This document shows positions 17,253-25,038 of a DNA stretch of 64,000 bases, one piece after another. The notes under the pieces were generated by a model. That model was given only the letters and a program-made list of their open reading frames with translations. It did not search any database and was not told where the DNA came from. The translations under genes and the position numbers were made by a program. Each line of letters opens with the position of its first letter. The first letter of the stretch is position 1. Source of the DNA: CAVZTX01 sp963778375 (GTDB lineage: Bacteria; Chloroflexota; Ktedonobacteria; Ktedonobacterales; Ktedonobacteraceae); assembly GCA_963778375.1 (NCBI GenBank), contig CAVZTX010000002.1:166180-230179 (forward strand). Direction: 5' to 3'.

Positions 17253-18756
17253 TGCTCACCTGCCCCGTTGCTGCAAACATAACTTTTTCCTGGTCCACTT
17301 CTGCGTGGGTAAACTCTGCGGCGATGCGTCCCTCGTGCATTACCAGCACGCGATCGGCCATCGCCAGCACTTCCGGTAGATCACTTGAAATGAGGATAAT
17401 GGCCAGCCCCTTGCCCGCAAGCTCGGAGATAATGCGATGAACCTCAGCTTTCGAGCCAACATCGATACCGCGCGTTGGTTCATCTAGGATCAACACCGTC
17501 GGATTTGTAATCAGCCATTTCGCCAGCACCACTTTCTGCTGATTACCCCCGGAAAGCGCCTTGACCAATTGATCTATCCCTGATGAGCGCACGTGCAATT
17601 GCGTCGAGTAATCCTTCGCGATCTCGTGTTCTCGCCGCGAGTTCATCAACCCAAGCACGTTCGCCTGGCGCAGCAGTACGGGCAAGGTCATATTCCGCGT
17701 AATGCTGAAATCCATAATCAAGCCGTGCTGATGACGATCCTCAGGAACGTAGGCAATACCATATTTCATAGCAGTCTTGGCCGAATGGATCTGTACCGGC
17801 TTCCCATTTATGCGAATCTCACCCGCGTTGGCCCGGTCAATACCGAAGATCACCCTGGCAACCTCGGTTCGTCCAGCCCCTACCAGTCCCGCGAAACCAA
17901 GGATCTCGCCTCGCCGTACCTGGAAACTGATATCCTCAAACGTCCCGCTGCGCGTCAGGTGGCTCACATCGAGGGCCACCTCCCCCGGCTCAACTTCGCT
18001 CTTAGGATAAAGCGTTTCCAACGAACGACCAACCATCTGGCGGATGATTTCCTCGGTGGTCAATTCTGCTATAGGCGCTGTGGCAACGCGCATACCATCG
18101 CGAAAGACCGTCACACGTTCGGCCAGTTCAAATATTTCTTCCAGGCGGTGGCTGACGAAGAGAATAGCCACACCACGCTCGCGCAGTTGTTTGGCGATAG
18201 TGAAAAGCTGCTGGACTTCATGTGCTGATAGCGCCGCCGTTGGCTCATCCATAATCAGCACGCGGGACTGTAGGGAAAGCGCCTTCGCGATTTCCACGAG
18301 TTGCTGATCGGCGACCGCCAGCCCCTGCACAGGCGTGTAAACGTTCAACTTTACATCGAGTGATGCCAGCAGGCGTGCCACTTCCGAGTACATGGATTTC
18401 CAATCCACCCGTCCAAAGCGGTCGCGTGGATGTCGCCCCATAAAGACGTTCTCTGCAACGTTCAAATCGGGGAAAAGCGTCGGTTCCTGGTGGATGACGG
18501 CAATACCAGCATTGCGGGCCTGCATGGGATTGTGCAGTTCGATCTCTTTCCCATCAATTTTGATAGCCCCTGTATCAGGTCGATGGATACCGGCCAGGAT
18601 TTTAACAAGCGTGCTTTTACCCGCTCCGTTTTCACCGACAAGCGCATGTATTTCTCCAGCATAAAGGCTCAGATCGACGCCTCGCAAGGCCTGCACAGCA
18701 CCAAATTGCTTGGTAATGCCACTGAGTTCAACGATGGGCTCGAGAGGTTGCGTCAC
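17239..18756 (-). CDS. rhaT: Rhamnose ABC transporter ATPase (double NBD)
   Basis: The 505-residue sugar ABC ATPase has two nucleotide-binding domains. NBD1 has Walker A GENGAGKST (about 41-49) and Walker B VLIMDEPTAAL. NBD2 has the degenerate GLVGAGRTE loop, signature LSGGNQQK and VLILDEPTRG, as in RbsA/MglA proteins. It powers uptake by the two permeases. It is the first gene of the rha-lut operon, with a leader of about 165 bases holding an operator and a hairpin. Confidence 0.92.
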   Translation of the reverse strand: MTQPLEPIVELSGITKQFGAVQALRGVDLSLYAGEIHALVGENGAGKSTLVKILAGIHRPDTGAIKIDGKEIELHNPMQARNAGIAVIHQEPTLFPDLNVAENVFMGRHPRDRFGRVDWKSMYSEVARLLASLDVKLNVYTPVQGLAVADQQLVEIAKALSLQSRVLIMDEPTAALSAHEVQQLFTIAKQLRERGVAILFVSHRLEEIFELAERVTVFRDGMRVATAPIAELTTEEIIRQMVGRSLETLYPKSEVEPGEVALDVSHLTRSGTFEDISFQVRRGEILGFAGLVGAGRTEVARVIFGIDRANAGEIRINGKPVQIHSAKTAMKYGIAYVPEDRHQHGLIMDFSITRNMTLPVLLRQANVLGLMNSRREHEIAKDYSTQLHVRSSGIDQLVKALSGGNQQKVVLAKWLITNPTVLILDEPTRGIDVGSKAEVHRIISELAGKGLAIILISSDLPEVLAMADRVLVMHEGRIAAEFTHAEVDQEKVMFAATGQVSNDHH

Positions 18757-18819
18757 GTTCCTTGCCCTCCTTTGGACACACTTGACGGACTGGAACCCGA
18801 TACGGTACTCTTTTTAAGA

Positions 18820-18837
18820 GGTTGAAACGTTTCAACC
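18820..18837. promoter_or_regulatory. LacI-type operator in the rha leader (O2)
   Basis: GGTTGAAACGTTTCAACC is a perfect 18-bp palindrome with the central CG and AAACGTTT core of LacI-family sites. It lies in the transcribed leader of the rha operon, 86 bp centre to centre from the second palindrome. The spacing suggests looping or roadblock repression by the divergent LacI protein; this is inference. Confidence 0.85.
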
Positions 18838-18860
18838 AAAGGTAAAAATAAAAACTTGCT

Positions 18861-18890
18861 AGTGTCGGGAACTGATTATTCTCCGACACT
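18861..18890. other. Stem-loop between the two operators
   Basis: AGTGTCGG at 18861-18868 pairs with CCGACACT at 18883-18890 around a 14-base loop. It would form in the 5' leader RNA of the rha operon. There is no U-run, so a classic terminator is not supported. Confidence 0.5.
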
Positions 18891-18905
18891 TCTAAAGATT
18901 TTGGG

Positions 18906-18923
18906 AATTGAAACGTTTCAATT
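18906..18923. promoter_or_regulatory. LacI-type operator overlapping the rha promoter (O1)
   Basis: AATTGAAACGTTTCAATT is a perfect 18-bp palindrome sharing the TTGAAACGTTTCAA core with the site at 18820. It starts a few bases after the -10 box of the minus-strand promoter, so a bound repressor would block initiation. Confidence 0.9.
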
Positions 18924-18929
18924 ATAAGA

Positions 18930-18958
18930 AGTATAAATTCTAATTGCCAGATTGTCAA
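18930..18958 (-). promoter_or_regulatory. Promoter of the rha-lut operon
   Basis: On the minus strand TTGACA (18958-18953) is followed by a 17-base spacer and TATACT (18935-18930). This is near-consensus housekeeping sigma. Transcription should begin around 18922, inside operator O1, and give a leader of about 165 bases before rhaT. Confidence 0.85.
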
Positions 18959-19089
18959 GAGATTTGCCCGTGAATTTTTTCACATCCATTCGAGCGACTT
19001 GTGTGACATACTATATGCATAAGGCTGAGTAAGCCTGCTTATCTGGTTTGGCCTTATGCAATTCATACAGACGGGAAAGATTACGAAGA

Positions 19090-20103
19090 ATGAGTTCAAT
19101 GTCAAGCATCCGTGAAGTGGCAAAGCGTGCAGGCGTTTCGCTTGGAACCGTATCGAACGTACTCAATCGACCCGAAATAGTCGCTGAGGAGACACGACGA
19201 CGAGTGCAGATAGCCATCGAGGAAATTGGCTTCGTTCCCAATGGATCGGCACGCCAGTTACGCGTTGGCCGCAGCCAGCACATTGGCCTCGTCGTGCTTG
19301 ATGTCGCCAACCCTTTTTTCACTGAGGTTGCGCGTGGCGTTGAGGACCTGGCTAACCAGGCCGGCTATGTCGTTATTCTTTGCAACTCAGACGACTCAGT
19401 GGAAAAGGAAAACAACTACCTGCAAGTGCTCGAGCAGCAGCGCACTCAAGGGGTGTTGATTACACCGGTACAGAGTGATGCCAGTTACCTGCAGCGCTTT
19501 CGCGAGCGCGGCATTGCCGTCGTGTTACTTGATCGTCCCAGTCGCATCAAGGACCTTTGCTCGGTCGCCGTCGACGATGTACGAGGCGGCGAACTCGCTG
19601 CCGCTCACCTTCTTGAACAGGGACACCAGCGCATCGCATTTGTACACGGCCCCCTCAGTATCCGCCAGATTGCAGACCGCCGACGTGGAGTGCTCAAGGC
19701 GATAAAAGCCGCCGGTCTTAATCCCGACCATGCCCTTGTCGATATCAGCACCCCGGCTCAAACCGCTCGCGAGGGCGAACAGAGCGTAGAAAAGCTCTTG
19801 AGCGCCACGATAAAACCTACCGCTGTCTTTTGTGCCAACGATCTCCTTGCGCTCGGAGTGATGCGTGCTCTCATCAAGCGTGGCATCTCCATCCCTCGTG
19901 ATATGGCCCTGGTCGGTTACGATGATGTTGAGTTCGCGGGCGTCCTTTCCACCCCACTCACCTCAATTCGACAACCCAAATACGAACTGGGACGAACAGC
20001 CGCCGAACTTCTTCTCGACGAGGCCAATAATCCCGCCACTCACCAACACCAGCACATTATCTACCAGCCTGAACTGATCGTGAGAGAGTCAAGCCTCTCT
20101 TAA
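19090..20103 (+). CDS. LacI-family transcriptional regulator of rhamnose genes
   Basis: The protein is about 337 residues from ATG 19090 (an ATG at 19099 is also possible; the frame is open to 19048). The N-terminal HTH reads SIREVAKRAGVSLGTVSNVL with the hinge helix after it. The rest is a periplasmic-binding-like sensor domain (HIGLVVLDVANPFF, CANDLLALGVMRAL, VGYDDVEFAGVLSTPLTSI). It is divergent from the rha operon and the two LacI-type palindromes lie in the shared gap, so it very likely represses that operon in the absence of rhamnose or a derivative. The true effector is unknown. Confidence 0.92.
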   Translation: MSSMSSIREVAKRAGVSLGTVSNVLNRPEIVAEETRRRVQIAIEEIGFVPNGSARQLRVGRSQHIGLVVLDVANPFFTEVARGVEDLANQAGYVVILCNSDDSVEKENNYLQVLEQQRTQGVLITPVQSDASYLQRFRERGIAVVLLDRPSRIKDLCSVAVDDVRGGELAAAHLLEQGHQRIAFVHGPLSIRQIADRRRGVLKAIKAAGLNPDHALVDISTPAQTAREGEQSVEKLLSATIKPTAVFCANDLLALGVMRALIKRGISIPRDMALVGYDDVEFAGVLSTPLTSIRQPKYELGRTAAELLLDEANNPATHQHQHIIYQPELIVRESSLS

Positions 20104-20350
20104 AACGGCTCAAATTACAAACAGCCCCGCTTGCATTGCTGAACCATTTGCTATATTATTGAACCATAGCAAACTTCTAGCACACACCTGTATATGCTAC
20201 TTCGTGTCGCTCAAACGTATCCAAATTGGGATGTTTTATGAGATGGCACTTCCTCATATAGCATCCCTAACGAAGGGAGGTGTTTCGGATTTCTAAACCG
20301 AGTGCCCTTCAACATTCCCAGTCATTATCCAACACGCAAAGGAGGAAATT

Positions 20351-20551
20351 ATGCTCAGTCGTCCCCAGAGAAGAGGCCGATCGTGGCTCCTTCTACTCCT
20401 ACTCATCCCGTTCATCGCCATGCTCTGGCCACCTTTCTACAATTTCACCAACCCGACGTTCATAGGCATCCCGTTCTTCTACTGGTTCCAACTACTCTGG
20501 ATCATCATTACTGCTCTGTTAATGGCAGTGATCTACTTTCTAGGAGCCTGA
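20351..20551 (+). CDS. DUF3311 small membrane protein
   Basis: The 66-residue protein has a basic N-terminus (RPQRRGRS) and two hydrophobic segments (around residues 12-27 and 40-64) with the WPPFYN and PFFYWFQLLWI motifs of DUF3311. These proteins are typically encoded just before a sodium:solute symporter, as here, and are thought to be accessory subunits. It has a strong AAAGGAGG site. The region 20104-20350 upstream holds the likely promoter, not clearly resolved. Confidence 0.85.
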   Translation: MLSRPQRRGRSWLLLLLLIPFIAMLWPPFYNFTNPTFIGIPFFYWFQLLWIIITALLMAVIYFLGA

Positions 20552-20656
20552 CAAGCTCAACGTAGTCCATCAGCCATACGGCCTTATGGCAACGCTTCAT
20601 GCAAGCCATTGGAGTTGAACAAAGATTACATCCTTTAAGGAGGGAGGCAGTCATCG

Positions 20657-22198
20657 ATGAAGTTTAACCTGGTAGCATTCATCGTCTTCATCGTGTTTTT
20701 TATTCTCATAACGGTGCTTGGTTTCGTAGCGGCTCGCTGGCGGCGAGGTGACCTTAACCTGCTCGATGAGTGGGGATTGGCGGGACGGCGCTTTGGCACA
20801 GTCGTAACCTGGTTCCTGCTGGGTGGCGACCTCTACACCGCCTACACTTTTGTTGCCGTACCCGGAGCCGTCTTCTTACAAGGAGCTCTTGGCTTCTTTG
20901 CCGTTCCCTACACTATCCTCGTATACCCAATTATCTTCATCCTGATGCCCAAGTTCTGGTCAGTATGTAAGCAGCATGGGTATGTCACCGCCTCCGACTT
21001 TGTGCGTGGTCGCTTCGGCAGTGGCGGTCTGGCCTTAGCAGTAGCCCTTACCGGTATCCTTGCAACAATGCCTTACATTGCGCTTCAGTTGTTTGGCATT
21101 CAGGTCTCCATTGCCCAGTTAGGTTTCCCCGTCGAGATCTCACTAATCGTAGCCTTTCTCATCCTGGCCGCTTACACCTACACAAGCGGACTACGTGCAC
21201 CTGCCATGATTGCATTGGTCAAAGATGTCATGGTTTTGACCGTAGTACTCGTGGCAATTATCTACATCCCGACCCAACTCGGTGGGTTTGGTCATATCTT
21301 TTCAACTGCAATCGCATATCAAAAGGTGCATAACCCAAAGTTCCACGCGCTCCTGACTCCAGCGCAGCTTGTGGCATTTAGCACATTAGCCTTTGGATCG
21401 GCATTCGCCTTGTTCTTGTACCCTCATTCGATTACCGGCACCTTAAGTAGCAACAGCCGTGAAGTGATCAAGCGAAACACCGCGCTCCTCCCCATCTATT
21501 CGCTCATGCTTGGTCTACTCGCTCTGCTCGGCTTCATGGCACTTGCCCTACCGCATCCACCAGCTTCTAGCAACAACGCCGTTCCAACATTGATTTCGAC
21601 GATGTTCCCCTCCTGGTTTGCAGGTTTCGCCTTTGCCGCCATCTCCATCGGAGCACTAGTACCTGCTGCCGTTATGTCCATTGCTGCGGCTAACCTCTTC
21701 ACGAGGAACATTTACAAGGAGTACTTCCACAGGAATGCCTCCGACCGTGAAGAAGCCAATGTCGCAAAGATCACCTCTCTGGTAGTCAAGGTTGGAGCGC
21801 TGTTTTTCATTCTCTTCCTTCCAACTACCAATATCATCCAGTTCCAGCTTCTTGGAGGCATCTGGATACTACAGACCTTACCTTCTGTATTCCTCGGCCT
21901 CTATACGAACTGGTTCCACCGCTGGGCCTTGACCACTGGACTAGTTGTTGGCTTCATTCTTGGCACAGTGATGGCTGTATCACAAAACTTCGTTTCTGTT
22001 TTCCCGTTCAAGATTGGCGGAACTTCCTTTAGCGTCTATGCCGCCGTTATAGCGGTCCTCGTCAACCTCATCCTGGTTGTTGTACTCACCCCCGTCTTCA
22101 AAGCAATGGGTATCCCATCTGGACAGGATGTCACCAGCCCTGCAGATTATGAGGCAGCACCAGAAGCAAAAGAGCCTGTACCGGAAGCGCTTGGCTAA
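20657..22198 (+). CDS. Sodium:solute symporter family protein
   Basis: The 513-residue protein has about 13 membrane spans, an N-terminal GFVAARWRRGDLNLLDEWGL segment, and the SSF-type LGGDLYTAYTF and VKDVMVL regions. It should import a small solute with Na+. Members paired with DUF3311 are often linked to monocarboxylate (lactate, pyruvate, acetate) uptake. Given the lactate-oxidising genes nearby a lactate-type substrate is possible, but that is inference. AGGAGGGAGG precedes the ATG. Confidence 0.85.
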   Translation: MKFNLVAFIVFIVFFILITVLGFVAARWRRGDLNLLDEWGLAGRRFGTVVTWFLLGGDLYTAYTFVAVPGAVFLQGALGFFAVPYTILVYPIIFILMPKFWSVCKQHGYVTASDFVRGRFGSGGLALAVALTGILATMPYIALQLFGIQVSIAQLGFPVEISLIVAFLILAAYTYTSGLRAPAMIALVKDVMVLTVVLVAIIYIPTQLGGFGHIFSTAIAYQKVHNPKFHALLTPAQLVAFSTLAFGSAFALFLYPHSITGTLSSNSREVIKRNTALLPIYSLMLGLLALLGFMALALPHPPASSNNAVPTLISTMFPSWFAGFAFAAISIGALVPAAVMSIAAANLFTRNIYKEYFHRNASDREEANVAKITSLVVKVGALFFILFLPTTNIIQFQLLGGIWILQTLPSVFLGLYTNWFHRWALTTGLVVGFILGTVMAVSQNFVSVFPFKIGGTSFSVYAAVIAVLVNLILVVVLTPVFKAMGIPSGQDVTSPADYEAAPEAKEPVPEALG

Positions 22199-22228
22199 AG
22201 CAAACCTGTACCTACAGGCATAACACCT

Positions 22229-22279
22229 CTAACGAGTTGCGGGATCGATTCTCGGAGAATCGGTCCCGCAACTCGTTAG
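22229..22279. terminator. Long perfect hairpin after the symporter gene
   Basis: CTAACGAGTTGCGGGA (22229-22244) pairs with TCCCGCAACTCGTTAG (22264-22279). The inner CGATTCTC/GAGAATCG extends the stem to about 25 pairs with one T-G wobble and a tiny loop. It lies 31 bases after the symporter stop. There is no T-run, so it may be a transcript end or a mobile palindrome rather than a classic rho-independent terminator. Confidence 0.6.
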
Positions 22280-22309
22280 AAGTAAATTCCCAAATTGCCC
22301 CAAAAAGCC

Positions 22310-22340
22310 TTGCATATGACGTTACGTCATACCTTATACT
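22310..22340 (+). promoter_or_regulatory. MerR-type promoter with 19-bp spacer and palindromic operator
   Basis: TTGCAT (22310-22315) and TATACT (22335-22340) are separated by 19 bp, the overlong spacer typical of MerR-activated promoters. Centred in it is ATGACGT-T-ACGTCAT (22316-22330), a perfect 7-1-7 inverted repeat. It directly precedes the MerR/TipA-like gene, implying autoactivation when the ligand is bound. Confidence 0.88.
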
Positions 22341-22361
22341 CCTTATGAAAGGAGGAAACAC

Positions 22362-23183
22362 TTGGATCGGCAGCATTATACAACCAGTCAATTCGCACAC
22401 AAGGCATCGGTAACTGCGCGGACTCTGCGTTTTTATGACAAAGTGGGTCTACTCTCGCCTTCTGAATATACAGAGGCTGGGCACCGGCTCTACACGGACG
22501 AAGATCTGTGGAGCCTACAGCAGATCCTGGCGCTGAAATTTCTCGGTCTTTCACTCGAAGAGATCAAAGTCTGCCTGCAAACAGATCCGGAGCGTTTGCA
22601 GGAGACACTGACTACTCAGAAGCTGATGATGCGTGAGAAACACAGCCAACTGGACGCAGTAATCAGGGCTATTGAGCAAGCCGAAACCTTGTTGCGAAAT
22701 AAGCAGGGAGACTGGGAATCGCTGATCAACGTGATCCAGGTGATGCAAATGGAACAGAATAAAGAATGGGTGAATAAATACCTGACACCCGAACAGCAAC
22801 AGAAGATGGCGGAATTCTCTCGTCAGTCCTACAGTCCCGAGGCCGCGCAAAAGCTATCAGAATGGGGCAAGAACTGGACCGAGGAGGATCAGCAACGCGC
22901 GAGTCAGCAATGGGATGCGGTGTACGCAGAACTCAGGCGGCTCGTTGCCGAAGGTAAGGATCCCACCGGTCCTGAAAGTCAGGCACTAGCTCAGCAGCAG
23001 AGTGCACTCGTCGCTCAGTTCACCCGAGGTGACGCGGATGTATCAGCCGGTCTACAGCAGTGGTGGAAGCAACACAACGAGATGCCTGCCGGAGAGAGGC
23101 CGTTATCAATGTATAGCTACAGCAAGGAGGAAGAAGAGTTCCTGCGGAAAGCATTGGAACATTATCGACAGGGCAATAAATAA
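22362..23183 (+). CDS. MerR-family regulator with TipAS antibiotic-binding domain
   Basis: The 273-residue protein starts with TTG at 22362 after AAAGGAGG. The N-terminal MerR HTH reads ASVTARTLRFYDKVGLLSP followed by GHRLYTDEDLWSLQQI and a coiled dimer helix. The C-terminal half (about 145-270) matches TipAS (LSEWGKNWTEEDQQRAS, QQWWKQHNEMPAGERPLSMY). In TipAL this domain binds thiopeptide-like antibiotics and the protein activates its own promoter. The ligand here is unknown. The promoter immediately upstream fits autoregulation. Confidence 0.92.
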   Translation: MDRQHYTTSQFAHKASVTARTLRFYDKVGLLSPSEYTEAGHRLYTDEDLWSLQQILALKFLGLSLEEIKVCLQTDPERLQETLTTQKLMMREKHSQLDAVIRAIEQAETLLRNKQGDWESLINVIQVMQMEQNKEWVNKYLTPEQQQKMAEFSRQSYSPEAAQKLSEWGKNWTEEDQQRASQQWDAVYAELRRLVAEGKDPTGPESQALAQQQSALVAQFTRGDADVSAGLQQWWKQHNEMPAGERPLSMYSYSKEEEEFLRKALEHYRQGNK

Positions 23184-23229
23184 GTATATGGGCCGAGAAT
23201 GAGTTTCAACGACCAACATCGGCAATAGT

Positions 23230-23299
23230 TTGTCATGCTGAGTGAAACGAAGCATCTCTCACGCTGGCCGCAGATGCTTCGTTTCACTCAGCATGACAA
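23230..23299. repeat. REP-type palindrome with perfect 28-bp arms
   Basis: The left arm 23230-23257 begins TTGTCATGCTGAGTG and the right arm 23272-23299 is its exact complement, leaving a 14-base loop. Its core, GTCATGCTGAG...GAAGCATCT, is a variant of GTCATCCTGAG...GAAGGATCT at 13937-14010. It lies between the MerR and PadR genes. Confidence 0.85.
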
Positions 23300-23345
23300 T
23301 CCTGGCTTTGTTCGTGAAAATTCATTCTCGGCTCTTTTCCCCATA

Positions 23346-23394
23346 ATGAAGTGGCCGGTGAAGTGGTCACAGATCACCTCACCGGCCACTTCAT
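23346..23394. terminator. Inverted repeat, possible bidirectional terminator
   Basis: ATGAAGTGGCCGGTGA (23346-23361) and TCACCGGCCACTTCAT (23379-23394) are exact inverted repeats; inner bases GTGGT/ATCAC extend the stem with wobble. It follows the REP palindrome downstream of the MerR gene. No T-run follows. Confidence 0.5.
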
Positions 23395-23558
23395 GTAATC
23401 AGTTCGCCAAAGGCTGCAGGCGCTAATAATTGTATCACTCCGCAAATTTTCTCCTTGACAACACCGCTATTCTTCCATATACTTCTTTCATGTTAGATTT
23501 AACAAAGTGACTTTAATAAAGCTACTTTTCTACTAGAAAACCAGAAAAGGCATATTCG

Positions 23559-24191
23559 ATGTACGAATTGCTCGTGCTTTCCTTGCTCATGCACTGGCCT
23601 TTGCACGCCTACCGCATCGCCAAAATTACCAACGACATTATCGGCCCGGAGGAGCAGATCAGCACCGGTACGCTCTCTACCCTACTCAGCAAACTCGAAC
23701 AAGCCGGACTAATTATCCCTGCGAATCCAGATACGACACCCTTTTCCTCAGACCGTCCCTCGCGTGTTTTTACCATTACACCTGCCGGACGCGAGCGCTT
23801 CGTTGAACTGATGATGGATACCACCTCTCATCCAGGCATGTATCGCAGGCTTTTTCACATCAAAGCACTACACCTGGAGTTCTTATCCCGAGAGCAACAG
23901 CTCTTCCTGGTAGAGCACTTCCTAGACCACTGCCGGAAGATTCTGCGCTCCAAGCAATCTGACCTGCGGGATATGGCTAACAATCCCATCAAACAAGAGC
24001 TCTTGCATCCTACCTTTCGCGAGGCCGCATCTGCACTGATACAACTCAAGCAAGAGCAATGGCAACTCGAACTGGCATGGGGACAGTCTCTCCGTGCACA
24101 AATCCTCTTGCGCTTCGAGCAGCACGGGAAAGGACTGGAGCATGACGATAGAAGAAGAACTAGCGCAACTCAAGAAAGACTTGACCAGTGA
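23559..24191 (+). CDS. PadR-family transcriptional regulator
   Basis: The 210-residue protein has an N-terminal PadR winged helix (LLMHWPLHAYRIAKI, STGTLSTLLSKLEQAGLI, FTITPAGRERF) and a C-terminal dimerising helical part (Vir_C-like). Such proteins repress genes for membrane transport or stress. It lies upstream of the DUF998 protein on the same strand, so it may control the following membrane genes. The last residues (HDDRRRTSATQERLDQ) look degenerate. Confidence 0.85.
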   Translation: MYELLVLSLLMHWPLHAYRIAKITNDIIGPEEQISTGTLSTLLSKLEQAGLIIPANPDTTPFSSDRPSRVFTITPAGRERFVELMMDTTSHPGMYRRLFHIKALHLEFLSREQQLFLVEHFLDHCRKILRSKQSDLRDMANNPIKQELLHPTFREAASALIQLKQEQWQLELAWGQSLRAQILLRFEQHGKGLEHDDRRRTSATQERLDQ

Positions 24192-24238
24192 ACCCACTAC
24201 TGATGCAAATTGGGATCGAACGAAAGGAAGATCTTTGT

Positions 24239-24964
24239 ATGTTAACAGAAAACAATCAGGCGCTAAACTATCCCCTGGTGACCAGGCTACTGATTGCAGC
24301 CGGGGCAATCGGCCCGCTCCTCTTCATCCTGGTATTTTTGGTCGAGGGTGCCATACGCCCCGGCTACAGTGCATGGCACAATTTCGTAAGCGACCTCAGT
24401 CTGAGCAATCAAGGATGGTTACAGATTGCGAATTTCCTCATCTGTGGAGTATTAGTACTCTGCTTCGCTTTCGGACTCCGGCAAATATTTCGCTCAGGTA
24501 AAGGTTCCACTTGGGGACCACTGCTGCTAGGCATCTTCGGACTATCCCTCATCATCGCTGGCATCTTTGTCACCGACCCAAGCCTGGGCTATTACCCACC
24601 GGGCACCTCAAGTAGTACTCACACACTGCATGGAACAATCCATGGCGCCAATGCACCTATCGCTTTCGGTTCTCTGACGGTCACCATTTTCGTGCTGACG
24701 TGGCGCTTCGCAAGCGATCCAGACTGGCGTGGCTGGGCTCTTTACTCACTGGTCACAGGGATTATACTCGTGGCATCCTTCATCGCTAGCCTCGCCGTGG
24801 CGGTGCTCGATGAAAAAGGCATCCTCCCCAACGCGCCGACTGGCCTGCTGGAACGCATCGCCATCATCATCGGCTGGGTCTGGATCGCGCTCCTGGCTAT
24901 TCGGCTCCTTCGCCAGATGCGTTCGTCGGTCTCATCGGCGCGTACCGCAGGGAAACAAACGTAA
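24239..24964 (+). CDS. DUF998 integral membrane protein
   Basis: The product of about 241 residues has six or so hydrophobic segments and the DUF998 pattern GYSAWHNFVSDLSLSNQGWLQ near the first loop. ATG 24239 is preferred, with GAAAGGAAG upstream; the frame is open to 24188 without a better site. The function of DUF998 proteins is unknown. It follows the PadR gene by 47 bases and may be its target. Confidence 0.8.
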   Translation: MLTENNQALNYPLVTRLLIAAGAIGPLLFILVFLVEGAIRPGYSAWHNFVSDLSLSNQGWLQIANFLICGVLVLCFAFGLRQIFRSGKGSTWGPLLLGIFGLSLIIAGIFVTDPSLGYYPPGTSSSTHTLHGTIHGANAPIAFGSLTVTIFVLTWRFASDPDWRGWALYSLVTGIILVASFIASLAVAVLDEKGILPNAPTGLLERIAIIIGWVWIALLAIRLLRQMRSSVSSARTAGKQT

Positions 24965-25038
24965 AGGTTCACCCTCCTTGAGCCGTATGAAATTGGCGAA
25001 CCCAACCGTTACCTCACGCCGGAAAGGAATTGCTCATC

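Noticed and set aside
24143..24501. Frame starting MTIEEELAQLKKDLTSEPTT inside the PadR end
   Set aside because: Its first part looks helical, but it soon runs out of protein-like sequence opposite the DUF998 frame, which has the better start.
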